From: Flavobacteriales bacterium UBA1494
Lineage (GTDB): Bacteria; Bacteroidota; Bacteroidia; Flavobacteriales_E; Vicingaceae
Assembly (NCBI GenBank): GCA_905182175.1
Contig: CAJJAT010000008.1
Location: forward strand, 124,001 to 188,000
Direction: 5' to 3'
DNA length: 64,000 bases
Part shown: positions 1 to 9,612 of the stretch, piece after piece
Numbering within the stretch: position 1 is the first letter of the stretch
Layout of the letters: each line of letters begins with the position of its first letter
Translations under genes and position numbers: made by a program
Notes under the pieces: model-generated
What the model saw: the letters and a program-made list of their open reading frames with translations, nothing else
Database searches by the model: none
What the model was told of the DNA's origin: nothing

Positions 1-74
1 TGATCAATTCCAAATTGCTTGTCACCCATCAGGGCTTCTCCACTTAATTTTAAGAGTATTCTCTTGTAAGCCAT
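1..74 (-). CDS. pyrH: UMP kinase, N-terminal fragment cut by the window edge
   Basis: The reverse strand from 74 downward encodes 24 residues beginning MAYKRILLKLSGEALMG, which is the characteristic start of bacterial UMP kinase (UMP + ATP to UDP + ADP, cytoplasmic pyrimidine synthesis). The rest lies outside the window. It follows tsf on the same strand after a 123-base gap that contains the tsf terminator, so it probably has its own promoter. The order rpsB-tsf-pyrH is common in bacteria and supports the call. Confidence 0.88.
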   Translation of the reverse strand, partial: MAYKRILLKLSGEALMGDKQFGID

Positions 75-154
75 AAAAATTTATTTTGTGCTAATTTAAA
101 AATAAGTTTGCCATATTTTAAGTTTGCCCTTTCCTCATTTCACAATCAGGCATA

Positions 155-185
155 AAAAAGCCCCGAAGTAAATTTCGAGGCTTTT
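155..185 (-). terminator. Intrinsic terminator after tsf
   Basis: AAAAGCCCCGAA, a five-base loop and TTCGAGGCTTTT form a 12-base stem with one mismatch, flanked by A and T runs on both sides. It lies 13 bases beyond the tsf stop codon, which fits termination of the rplM-tsf operon. Confidence 0.75.
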
Positions 186-197
186 AAATTTATTCGA

Positions 198-1031
198 TTA
201 TACTAACGAACTTCTCTTAAAGTCTGTTACTGTTAGATCTTTATTTACTGACTGTAAATAAGCTTTAACACTTATTTTATTGTCAACAAAGTACTGCTGA
301 TTTAACAATGTGTTATCCTTGTAGTATTTTTGAAGTTTTCCTTGAGCAATTTTGTCTAAAATAGCTTCTGGCTTACCTTCTTTCAATGCTAGCTCTCTTC
401 CGATTTCTAACTCTCTAGCCTTAATTTCATCGCTAACATTCGCTTCATCTAAAGCTATTGGGTTCATTGCAGCAATTTGCATGGCAACATTCCTTCCCGC
501 AGCAGCAGCATCATCATTGTTTTGGTTTAAAGCTACAATAGTTGCAGTTTGATAACCAGGATGATTGTAAGCAACAGTTTTGGCAGAAGATACTACATCA
601 AAATAAGATAATTGAATTTTTTCACCAATCTTACCGACTTCTTCAATTAACTTTTCAGTAACTGTCATAGAATCATCGAACTTAGCAGCTCTTAGATCTT
701 CTATAGAATCTGGCTTTTCGTTCAAAGCAATAGTTAAGATACTCTTTGCAACAGCAACGAAATCGTCATTTTTTGCAACAAAATCAGTTTCACAATTTAA
801 TGTAATGATGGCAGCGTAGGAAGAGTCCTCTGTTGCTCCTGCAACAACTACTCCTTCGTTGGTGTCTCTATCACTTCTTTTTTCTGCAACTTTCTGTCCT
901 TTTTTTCTAAGGATCGCAATCGCTTTATCGAAATCACCTTCAGCCTCTACAAGAGCCTTCTTACAGTCCATCATTCCTGTACCAGTGTGCTTTCGCAATT
1001 TATTTACCTCAGCAGCAGTTATCTTAGCCAT
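198..1031 (-). CDS. tsf: Elongation factor Ts
   Basis: 277 residues, the normal length for the family. EF-Ts exchanges GDP for GTP on EF-Tu in the cytoplasm. Visible family marks are the N-terminal UBA-like segment with LRKHTGTGMMDCKKAL (residues about 12-27) and the TDFVAKN motif (82-88) that contacts EF-Tu. It lies 31 bases downstream of rpsB on the same strand and is followed by a hairpin terminator, so it is the last gene of the rplM-rpsI-rpsB-tsf transcript. Nothing is unusual. Confidence 0.97.
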   Translation of the reverse strand: MAKITAAEVNKLRKHTGTGMMDCKKALVEAEGDFDKAIAILRKKGQKVAEKRSDRDTNEGVVVAGATEDSSYAAIITLNCETDFVAKNDDFVAVAKSILTIALNEKPDSIEDLRAAKFDDSMTVTEKLIEEVGKIGEKIQLSYFDVVSSAKTVAYNHPGYQTATIVALNQNNDDAAAAGRNVAMQIAAMNPIALDEANVSDEIKARELEIGRELALKEGKPEAILDKIAQGKLQKYYKDNTLLNQQYFVDNKISVKAYLQSVNKDLTVTDFKRSSLV

Positions 1032-1062
1032 TTTAGTATGTATTTATTTAATTAGTATAAAA

Positions 1063-1887
1063 TTACTTAGCTTCTTGCGACTTCGCTTCAGAAGGCTTCG
1101 CTTCCTTCACCTCTGTTGGCTTCACGTCCTTCTTTTCAGCGTCACTTTTGGCAGTTGCAGCTTTTTTATCAGCAACAGCTTTATTCTTATCCTTTTCCCC
1201 TTGTCTTTCGCTCAATCCTTCAGCAACAGCTCCGGTCATAATCTCCAAAATCTTATCAATAGATTTTGCAGCATCATCATTTGCAGGAATTGGAAAATCA
1301 ACTAAACTTGGATTAGAGTTGGTATCAACAATTGCAAATGTTGGAATATTTAATTTTTTCGCTTCAGCAACCGCAATGTGCTCCTTCTTAATGTCAACAA
1401 TAAAAAGTGCAGATGGTAATCTATTTAGGTCAGCAATAGAACCTAAATCTCGTTCTAGCTTCGCTCTTTGACGCGTAATCTGTAGTCTTTCTCTTTTCGA
1501 TAACACTTTGAAAGTACCATCTTTCAACATATTATCTATGGTTGACATTTTACGAACTGCTTTTCGAATCGTAGCAAAATTTGTTAACATTCCACCAGGC
1601 CATCTTTCGGTTACATAAGGCATGTTTACGGCAGAAACTCTACTTTCAATAGAATCTTTTGCCTGCTTCTTCGTAGCAACAAAAAGTATTTTCTTTCCTG
1701 ATTTTGCAATTTGCTTGATCGCTTCAGCAGCGTCGTCAAGCTTTACGGCTGTTTTATGAAGATCTAAAATATGGATTCCATTTTTCTCCATAAAAATATA
1801 CGGTCCCATTTTTGGGTGCCATTTTCTTTTCAAGTGTCCAAAATGAACTCCCGCTTCTAATAATTCTTTGTAATCTGTTTTTGACAT
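1063..1887 (-). CDS. rpsB: 30S ribosomal protein S2 with a Lys/Ala/Glu-rich C-terminal tail
   Basis: 274 residues. The S2 core (about 1-228) starts with the typical KELLEAGVHFGH stretch and contains RWPGGMLTNF (95-104). From about residue 230 to the end the protein is a low-complexity tail built of K, A, E, S and P, likely disordered and absent from most S2 proteins of other phyla. The gene lies between rpsI and tsf. The 144-base gap to rpsI contains a strong hairpin followed by a T-rich run (1912-1953), so it may be transcribed or attenuated separately. Confidence 0.97.
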   Translation of the reverse strand: MSKTDYKELLEAGVHFGHLKRKWHPKMGPYIFMEKNGIHILDLHKTAVKLDDAAEAIKQIAKSGKKILFVATKKQAKDSIESRVSAVNMPYVTERWPGGMLTNFATIRKAVRKMSTIDNMLKDGTFKVLSKRERLQITRQRAKLERDLGSIADLNRLPSALFIVDIKKEHIAVAEAKKLNIPTFAIVDTNSNPSLVDFPIPANDDAAKSIDKILEIMTGAVAEGLSERQGEKDKNKAVADKKAATAKSDAEKKDVKPTEVKEAKPSEAKSQEAK

Positions 1888-1911
1888 TTTTCTTTGTGTT
1901 TACATTCGATT

Positions 1912-1953
1912 AAAAAACAATTGCAGAGTAGTGAAATAAATCAGTCTCTGCAA
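1912..1953 (-). promoter_or_regulatory. Hairpin followed by T-run in the rpsB leader, possible attenuator
   Basis: On the minus strand TTGCAGAG and CTCTGCAA form a perfect 8-base stem around a 17-base loop, followed directly by TTGTTTTTT. It lies 25 bases before the rpsB start and 79 bases after the rpsI stop. It could terminate the rplM-rpsI transcript or act as an attenuator of rpsB-tsf. The structure is visible; the function is inference. Confidence 0.5.
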
Positions 1954-2031
1954 TTTTGATACTAAACACTCCTTTCGGCGATGCTTAAATTCTTGAATAT
2001 TTTGATGAATTTCTTCACCCAATGAACGATA

Positions 2032-2418
2032 TTAACGCTTACTGAATTGGAACTTCTTTCTTGCTTTCTTTTGACCTGGCTTCTTTCTTTCAACCATTCT
2101 TGGATCTCTTGTCATTAACCCTTCAGCTTTTAAGGCAGGTTTGTTGTCTGCATCAATTTGAACAAAAGCTCTTGATAGTGCTAATCTTATAGCTTCTGCC
2201 TGACCAGTAATTCCGCCTCCGGTAACATTTGCCTTAAAATCATACCCATCAACATTATCTGTTAATGTGAAAGGCTGGTTTATTCTGTATTGAAGTGCAA
2301 CAGTGGTAAAGTACTCTCTGTAATCTTTACCGTTGATTGTATACGTTCCTTTACCTTTTGTTAAGTAAACTCTCGCTACCGACTTCTTTCTTCTTCCTAA
2401 AGTATTGATAACCTCCAT
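2032..2418 (-). CDS. rpsI: 30S ribosomal protein S9
   Basis: 128 residues, normal length. The start MEVINTLGRRKKSVARVYL and the basic end RKKPGQKKARKKFQFSKR are diagnostic of S9, whose C-terminal tail reaches the P-site tRNA. The gene begins four bases after rplM on the same strand, the near-universal rplM-rpsI pair. Confidence 0.98.
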   Translation of the reverse strand: MEVINTLGRRKKSVARVYLTKGKGTYTINGKDYREYFTTVALQYRINQPFTLTDNVDGYDFKANVTGGGITGQAEAIRLALSRAFVQIDADNKPALKAEGLMTRDPRMVERKKPGQKKARKKFQFSKR

Positions 2419-2422
2419 AACC

Positions 2423-2878
2423 TTATTTAATTGAATCTAATTTAATTTGTTTTGGCTTTTGAGGACCAAATTTATGATCAGCACCTTCAACTGCATGCAA
2501 GTTTCTGAATAAAGCTCTACCCAATCTGTTTTTTGGAAGCATCCCTCTTACTGCTTTTTCTACCAAAGCAAGTGGCTTTTTTGCTAACAAATTTTCAGCA
2601 GTAATAAACTTTTGACCACCAGGATACTCACTGTAAGAAACGTATTTCTTTTCAGCCATCTTGTTTCCAGTCAATTTAATCTTTTCAGCATTAATCACCA
2701 CTACATTATCTCCACAATCTACGTGAGGAGTGTAGTTAGGCTTGTGCTTCCCTCTAATCATTTTAGCAACTTTTGATGCTAAACGTCCTAGTGTTTCGTT
2801 TTCAGCATCTACCAAAACCCACTGCTTGTCTACAGTTGCTTTGTTGGCTGAAATGGTTTTATAACTTAAGGTATCCAC
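2423..2878 (-). CDS. rplM: 50S ribosomal protein L13
   Basis: 151 residues. It begins MDTLSYKTISANKATVDKQW and has the family segments ETLGRLASKVA (27-37) and RGMLPKNRLGRALF (110-123). It is the first gene of the minus-strand translation operon and has a promoter-like sequence 54-84 bases upstream. Confidence 0.98.
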   Translation of the reverse strand: MDTLSYKTISANKATVDKQWVLVDAENETLGRLASKVAKMIRGKHKPNYTPHVDCGDNVVVINAEKIKLTGNKMAEKKYVSYSEYPGGQKFITAENLLAKKPLALVEKAVRGMLPKNRLGRALFRNLHAVEGADHKFGPQKPKQIKLDSIK

Positions 2879-2931
2879 GGTATTCCTTTATTTACTTATT
2901 GATATAACTTTTCATCCCTAAAATGGGGCTG

Positions 2932-2962
2932 CGAAGTTAGAATTAATTTTTATTTTAGACAA
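2932..2962 (-). promoter_or_regulatory. Promoter of the rplM operon
   Basis: On the minus strand TTG (2960-2962) is followed after exactly 20 bases by TAACTTCG (2932-2939), one mismatch from the Bacteroidota -7 box TAnnTTTG, and then GCAGCCCC. Position and spacing match the sigma-ABfr type promoter, and the same spacing is seen before rplU. Confidence 0.6.
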
Positions 2963-3061
2963 CATCAATTAACAGAAAAATATCATCTACTCCATTTTAC
3001 CTATAAGAAAGGAGGAAAAGCAAGCCTTTCCTCCTTAAAATAAATCTTATTTAATGGCTTA

Positions 3062-3475
3062 TTAACAGTGCTGATCGAACGCTGCAGTCAAATTCTCTGC
3101 AATCATTTCGGCAGGTCTACCTTCAATGTGGTGTCTTTCGATGAAATGAACCAACTTTCCACCTTTGAATAAAGCAATGGATGGAGACGATGGAGGGTAA
3201 GGCAACATATGCTTTCTAGCTTGCGCTACTGCGTCTTGATCGACACCTGCAAAAACAGTTGTTAATTTAGATGGGACTTTCGTGTGCTTTGATGCCATAG
3301 TAACTGCTGGACGAGCATTTGCTGCTGCACAACCACAAACTGAATTCACCATTAAAAGTACAGTATCATCTGCATTTGAAAGGGCAGCATCAACATCTGA
3401 TGCAGTTGTTAAATCTTCGAAACCCACAGAAGTCAATTCTGATTTCATTGGGGCTACTAGTTCTGCTGGATACAT
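3062..3475 (-). CDS. Bacilliredoxin, BrxA/BrxB (YphP/YqiW) family
   Basis: 137 residues, normal length. The motif SVCGCAAANARPAV (residues about 45-58) contains the CGC active site of bacilliredoxins, thioredoxin-fold proteins that remove low-molecular-weight thiols from proteins. LFKGGKLVHFIERHHIEG (103-120) is also typical of the family. Many Bacteroidota carry one although bacillithiol use is not proven in all. The gene stands alone. A CGAAGTTA box at 3517-3524 on the other strand may be its -7 element, with no convincing -33 box. Confidence 0.93.
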   Translation of the reverse strand: MYPAELVAPMKSELTSVGFEDLTTASDVDAALSNADDTVLLMVNSVCGCAAANARPAVTMASKHTKVPSKLTTVFAGVDQDAVAQARKHMLPYPPSSPSIALFKGGKLVHFIERHHIEGRPAEMIAENLTAAFDQHC

Positions 3476-3895
3476 AATTATATAGGTTTAATGTTTATCG
3501 TAAAAATTTTGAATTGCGAAGTTAATTAAACTTCGTTAAAATGACGAACGTATTCATACTAGAATGGTTTACATTTTATAGATTATTATGAATTCGTTAC
3601 TAACTTCTACATTTTATTATAAACTGGAGTTCAATTTTTCTCGAGAACTTAGAATGTTGAATAACAAATAGTTATTTATTGCTAGAAACAAAACAATCAA
3701 TTACTTGGCCTTTTCAACACCTAAAATATGAAAATCTAATAATTATAACCCATTAGCCTTTCCAAAAATGACGCTCTACCGCATGAGGTTTATAATACAG
3801 AGCTCGCTTCATATTATAAATCTTTCTTGTACATAGCCATTTTAAAAAATCTGAAACTCTCAAAAATAAATTTAGCTTATGTTTATTTTAGTGCT
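3476..3895. other. Intergenic stretch without a recognisable gene
   Basis: 420 bases between divergently transcribed genes. I see no ORF with family features, no tRNA and no strong hairpin. It probably only holds the two promoters. TATGTTTA at 3879-3886 is a weak -7 candidate for the downstream hydrolase. Confidence 0.5.
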
Positions 3896-4894
3896 ATGAA
3901 AAAATGGCTTTCTTCTATTCTAGTTTCACTTTCAGTAGCAGCATCGTTGTTGGCTCAAACTGAAAAAATTAACGGAGTTAGTTTTGTTGCGCCCTCTTCA
4001 GAGATCTCATCTGATCAAATTATAACGCCCAAAACAGTTGTAAATGCAAATTACATAACGCTTATGCCGTATGCTTACGTTCCTGGAAATGTTAGCACCA
4101 TAAAATTCAACACCACATGGCAATGGTGGGGCGAAAAAGCAGAGGGTACTCGAAAAACAATTCAATTAGCAAAGGCTCAAGGATTAAAAGTGATGGTAAA
4201 ACCCCATATTTGGATTAAACATGGCACTTACACCGGGCACTTAACGTTTACTAAATCTTCAGATTGGCTCGCTTTTGAAAAATCATATTCCGAATACATT
4301 TTACATTTTGCAAAAATTGCTGAAGAGGAGAAAGCCGAAGTATTTTGCGTTGGCACTGAATGGGAACAATTTGCCCTTACTAGACCCAACTTCTGGTTTA
4401 ACTTAATAAAAGAGGTACGTAACATCTATAATGGTCAACTAACCTATGCCGCAAATTGGGATGAATACAAACGAATTTCTTTCTGGAAAGAATTAGATTT
4501 TATTGGAGTGGACGCTTACTTTCCTTTAACAGATTCCGAAACACCCAGTGTAGCAGAATTAAGAGAAGCTCTACTTCCTTATAAAATAGAACTAGAAAGT
4601 ATCTCTAAAAAACACAATAAGCCGATTTTATTTACTGAGTTTGGATATAGAAGCAGAAGTAAGAGTTCTGAAAGACCTTGGGAATCTGATCGTGGAGGAG
4701 AAGTAAATTTTGAAGCCCAAAGCAACGCTTATATGGCATTTTTTGAAAGCTTTTGGAATGAAAAGTATATTAAAGGAGGTTTCATTTGGAAGTGGTTCTC
4801 CAATCATGAAAGTGCAGGTGGCAATAAACACAGAGGTTTTACACCGCAAAACAAACCTGTAGAGAAAGTGATTAAAGATTGGTATTCCTATTGA
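3896..4894 (+). CDS. Secreted glycoside hydrolase, GH113-like TIM barrel
   Basis: 332 residues from ATG 3896. This start gives a clean signal peptide (MKKWLSSILV then a hydrophobic run ending ASLLAQ); the longer reading from 3827 would bury it. The rest fits the GH113/endo-mannanase-like barrel: GLKVMVKPHIWI (about 96-107), FCVGTEWEQF with the likely acid/base Glu155, FIGVDAYFPL (202-211), and PILFTEFGYRS with the likely nucleophile Glu248. It would cleave a mannan-type or other beta-linked polysaccharide outside the inner membrane; the substrate cannot be told. No sus-like partners flank it and it appears monocistronic. Confidence 0.8.
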   Translation: MKKWLSSILVSLSVAASLLAQTEKINGVSFVAPSSEISSDQIITPKTVVNANYITLMPYAYVPGNVSTIKFNTTWQWWGEKAEGTRKTIQLAKAQGLKVMVKPHIWIKHGTYTGHLTFTKSSDWLAFEKSYSEYILHFAKIAEEEKAEVFCVGTEWEQFALTRPNFWFNLIKEVRNIYNGQLTYAANWDEYKRISFWKELDFIGVDAYFPLTDSETPSVAELREALLPYKIELESISKKHNKPILFTEFGYRSRSKSSERPWESDRGGEVNFEAQSNAYMAFFESFWNEKYIKGGFIWKWFSNHESAGGNKHRGFTPQNKPVEKVIKDWYSY

Positions 4895-5165
4895 TATAAA
4901 TTACGGATTTGAGAAGTACGAAATACAAATTTAAGACGCACAACAGATGCAATTAGCACTTAATTAGGCTGGGTATTATGACTAAAAAAGAATTCCAAAA
5001 AGAGAAATTAGCGATTGTTATTATGTGAATCTTGTGCTGCTTAATCAACTAGCTTCACCCTCTACTTAATTGAATTGGAACTAAGAACATAAAGAAAACT
5101 CTCCCCCTTTTTCACGGAGATATTCCTCTATTTAATTTCCCTTTTTCTCTTTTTTTAAGAAAATA

Positions 5166-5870
5166 TCAATCTGACGTTTTTTGCATTTGACCTTTCGGGG
5201 TAAACAGCGCTTTTTTTGAATTAGCTATTTCATATACAAACAACAGTACAATGTAATACAAAATTAGCTCCTCAAATTCTTGGTGATTCCCCCTTAATGA
5301 CTCATTTATTGGCATACCTAACTTTGGCAACCAGCGCGACAGCTGGCCAATAAATAGATAAACAATAAAGGAATAGATGATATATTGTTTAGCTGCGAAG
5401 TGGTGGAACAAATTGATTCTAATCTTTTTCTTAAACAATGGCATTACTATAAAGAGTAGTACCATCACTACGTACGAAGTTTGTCTTAAGTAAAAGTTAT
5501 TATCCCCCTGGTTATGAAAATTTCTAACCATACCCTTATCTTCCTCTACTCCTTTTACAAAGAACTCGTAATAATGAATGCCGTAATCAATCTCTTCCAG
5601 AAATAAGAGCAAAAAAAAGATCCCAAGAACAACGTAGGCCAATTTCTCAAACCAAAAGTCTTTCAATCGAATTGCTTTCAAGGCATACACTAGACTAGAA
5701 GCGATTAAAAGCAATTGAAGATTCTCAAGCAAACCAAATTCTCGATTAACATCAGGAGAGACCAACTCGGTTAAAAATGAAATACCTGAGTAATTCATAA
5801 AAACTAACAGCAATACTAAAAGTAGAGGGAATTGCCAATAAGTAAAATGAATTGAATTATTTATTTTCAT
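5166..5870 (-). CDS. Hypothetical multi-pass membrane protein
   Basis: 234 residues, not recognised. Six or so hydrophobic segments are visible: about 13-34, 50-68, 75-95, 131-148, 161-178 and 200-216. Between segments 3 and 4 lies a charged loop with HYYEFFVKGVEEDKGMVRNFHN, and there are several aromatic residues at the segment ends. There is no signal peptide and no obvious catalytic motif. It is followed by a 271-base gap and preceded by the LRR gene on the same strand at 46 bases, so it may end the ribF-LRR transcript. Confidence 0.7.
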   Translation of the reverse strand: MKINNSIHFTYWQFPLLLVLLLVFMNYSGISFLTELVSPDVNREFGLLENLQLLLIASSLVYALKAIRLKDFWFEKLAYVVLGIFFLLLFLEEIDYGIHYYEFFVKGVEEDKGMVRNFHNQGDNNFYLRQTSYVVMVLLFIVMPLFKKKIRINLFHHFAAKQYIIYSFIVYLFIGQLSRWLPKLGMPINESLRGNHQEFEELILYYIVLLFVYEIANSKKALFTPKGQMQKTSD

Positions 5871-5916
5871 ACCAAAAAAAATTAATTGTCAATTTAAAAT
5901 TAACATGATTCTATTT

Positions 5917-6492
5917 TCAAAAACCGCAATCGCAGCCACCTGAAAATTCGATTTGAGTAGTTGGCAACCAACCTGCGATTTGCTTTTTCATCTCATCAGA
6001 AATCAACATACCCTGCAAATCCAATAATTTCAAATTACTGAGAGCCGCAATATTTTCATTCACCTCTTGCACATTATTAGACCACAAGTCCAACCTCTCA
6101 AGCGCGGTCAATCCTCCTATTTCTTCAGGAATAGTTTTTACATCATTCCTAGACAATTCAAGTACTTTTAGGTTCTTTAATTTGGCAATTTGTGGAGGCA
6201 GAATAACAATCTTATTTTTTGCTAAAATCAATTTTTCTAAACTAACTAATAAACCTACTTCTGCGGGCAGCATAGATATTTTATTCTTGGTTAAGTCTAA
6301 TGTCTTTAGATTTTGAAACACTTCTAATCCTGCGGGAAAAAATTCCAGCTTTTGCTTGGACAGGTCTAAATGATAAACAATTTCAGGACGCTCCGTCGCT
6401 TTTTCAAGAGATGTAAAAACATAAGTAACATCTCCCTGATCCTGCGCTGAGATATTAAAAGAAAGAAAGAAAAGAAAAATTAGTGCCCTCAT
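5917..6492 (-). CDS. Secreted leucine-rich-repeat protein
   Basis: 191 residues with an N-terminal signal peptide (LIFLFFLSFNISAQ). About five 23-residue repeats of the form LxxLxxLxLxxNxIxxLPxxI run from residue 50 to 165, as in the ribonuclease-inhibitor-like bacterial LRR class. The extreme C-terminus is GGCDCGF, with two cysteines close to the end, which is odd for an exported LRR protein. The start codon overlaps the ribF stop by four bases (ATGA), so both are cotranscribed. It is probably a periplasmic or surface binding protein; the partner is unknown. Confidence 0.82.
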   Translation of the reverse strand: MRALIFLFFLSFNISAQDQGDVTYVFTSLEKATERPEIVYHLDLSKQKLEFFPAGLEVFQNLKTLDLTKNKISMLPAEVGLLVSLEKLILAKNKIVILPPQIAKLKNLKVLELSRNDVKTIPEEIGGLTALERLDLWSNNVQEVNENIAALSNLKLLDLQGMLISDEMKKQIAGWLPTTQIEFSGGCDCGF

Positions 6493-7415
6493 TTCAATAG
6501 TTGTTGTGCCTTAGCCTTATCTTTTTGCATTGCAGTAATTAGCTCGTCCTTACTGTCAAATTTCTTTTCACATCGGATTCTTTTTATAAAATGAACCGTT
6601 AAGCGCTCGCCGTAAATTTCTTCGTTAAAATCAAAAAGATTGACTTCAATACTTATTGTTTGAGAAGCATCTATGGTTGGCCGTATTCCAATATTGAGCA
6701 TTCCTCCGTACAAATCATCTCCTCGCCTTACTCGAACAGCATATATTCCATTGCCGGGTATCAATTTATACGGATTTTCTATTTTTAAATTGGCCGTAGG
6801 GTACCCAAGTTCTCTGCCCATCTTTTTCCCATGAACAACTTCCCCTTCTATAAAAAAGGAGTGGCCCAAGTAATTCGCCGCAACATCTACCTCTCCCTCT
6901 TCTAAGGCTTTTCTTACTTTGGTAGAGCTCACATTCACATTGTCTACATCTTGAACAGAAATCTCTTCCACCTCGAACCCATAAATGGGTCCAAATTCTT
7001 TTAAATGATCAAAAGACCCTTCTCTGTTTCTTCCAAAGTGATGATCGTATCCTATCACAAGCTTTTTAGTGCCGATTTGATTTACCAATAAATCTCGAAC
7101 AAACTCCAGAGAAGTAGTTCTAGAAAACTCTTTTGTAAAAGGCTGAATTATTAAATGATCAATCCCCTCCTTTCGGAGTAATTTAATCTTTTCATCTATA
7201 GTATTAATTAGTTTCAGATCAGATTCTGGCTGCAAAACCATTCTAGGATGAGGAAAAAATGTGAGTAATACACTTTCCCCGTTGCTCTTTTTGGCAACCT
7301 CCATTAATCGATCCAAAATTTTCCTATGCCCTTGGTGCACGCCATCAAAGGTTCCTGTAGTAACCACTGCGTTATCTAACTTTTCGAATTCTTCTAATCC
7401 TCTATAAACCTTCAC
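6489..7415 (-). CDS. ribF: Bifunctional riboflavin kinase / FAD synthetase
   Basis: 308 residues from GTG 7415, giving MKVYRGLEEF, the usual start in this phylum; a TTG six codons earlier (7433) is the alternative. The N-terminal nucleotidyltransferase domain has TGTFDGVHQGHRKIL and the YDHHFGRNREG segment. The C-terminal kinase domain has the GRELGYPTANL motif and ends in the conserved RIRCEKKFDSKDEL region. The enzyme makes FMN and then FAD from riboflavin in the cytoplasm. It overlaps the LRR gene start by four bases. Confidence 0.95.
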   Translation of the reverse strand: MKVYRGLEEFEKLDNAVVTTGTFDGVHQGHRKILDRLMEVAKKSNGESVLLTFFPHPRMVLQPESDLKLINTIDEKIKLLRKEGIDHLIIQPFTKEFSRTTSLEFVRDLLVNQIGTKKLVIGYDHHFGRNREGSFDHLKEFGPIYGFEVEEISVQDVDNVNVSSTKVRKALEEGEVDVAANYLGHSFFIEGEVVHGKKMGRELGYPTANLKIENPYKLIPGNGIYAVRVRRGDDLYGGMLNIGIRPTIDASQTISIEVNLFDFNEEIYGERLTVHFIKRIRCEKKFDSKDELITAMQKDKAKAQQLLK

Positions 7416-7503
7416 ACTAAAAATTATTTCCAACCATTATTCTGCCGTGATTTTACATCTTTCACGGTGTCAAAATTAGCCAAATAAAAAGATTTAAAAA
7501 TCT

Positions 7504-9099
<1,596 letters not shown>

Positions 9100-9226
9100 G
9101 CTTCGACTGTACTCAGCCTGATAAGATTTGTCCTTTGATACAGTTTTAAGTGCGTTTAATGCTCAGACAAAATGAGGACATCCTTTGGTGCGCTTACCAC
9201 TAATCAGAGATCTAATACGAAAAATT

Positions 9227-9460
9227 ATGTTTTTAGAAATTGTAACACCAGACAAGAATATTTTTAGTGGAGATATTGTATCCGTTAGTTTTCCGGGATC
9301 AAATGGTGAATTTGGAATTCAAGAAAATCACGCTCCCATTGTGGCAACCTTGAAAGAAGGAAAAATTAAAGTGGACGCAAACGGAACCGAACACTTGTTT
9401 GAAGTAAGCGGCGGTGTAGTAGAAGTAAATCAGAATAAAATAATCGTATTGGCAGACTAA
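9227..9460 (+). CDS. atpC: F1F0 ATP synthase subunit epsilon, short form
   Basis: 77 residues from ATG 9227, giving MFLEIVTPDKNIFSGD; a longer reading from 9185 adds residues unlike the family. The protein holds only the beta-sandwich domain, with the FPGSNGEFGIQENHAPIV motif, and ends where the C-terminal helical hairpin normally begins. Short epsilon subunits lacking that inhibitory domain are usual in Bacteroidota. The 127-base gap to atpD is longer than expected. A strong terminator follows. Confidence 0.95.
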   Translation: MFLEIVTPDKNIFSGDIVSVSFPGSNGEFGIQENHAPIVATLKEGKIKVDANGTEHLFEVSGGVVEVNQNKIIVLAD

Positions 9461-9485
9461 TAAGCCTCTCCGATATCATATAATG

Positions 9486-9517
9486 AAGCCCTTTCTAGAA
9501 ATTGAAAGGGCTTTTTT
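9486..9517 (+). terminator. Intrinsic terminator after atpC
   Basis: AAGCCCTTTC, an 8-base loop-plus-closing run and GAAAGGGCTT form a perfect 10-base stem followed by TTTTT, 26 bases past the atpC stop. Confidence 0.88.
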
Positions 9518-9612
9518 GTTTTAATATTCGCTATAAGTTGCTAAAATAGATTAAGATACTTTATGGTTTACCTTTTCGTTTAATCCATATATTTACTTCC
9601 ATAATACAACTT

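Noticed and set aside
103-126. Two TAAGTTTG boxes on the plus strand between pyrH and tsf
   Set aside because: They match the -7 consensus but point into the 3' end of tsf; there is no plus-strand gene to serve and no TTG at the right distance.
4895-5165. Small gene in the gap after the GH113-like hydrolase
   Set aside because: The only ATG frame, at about 4978, has 16 codons and no conserved features.
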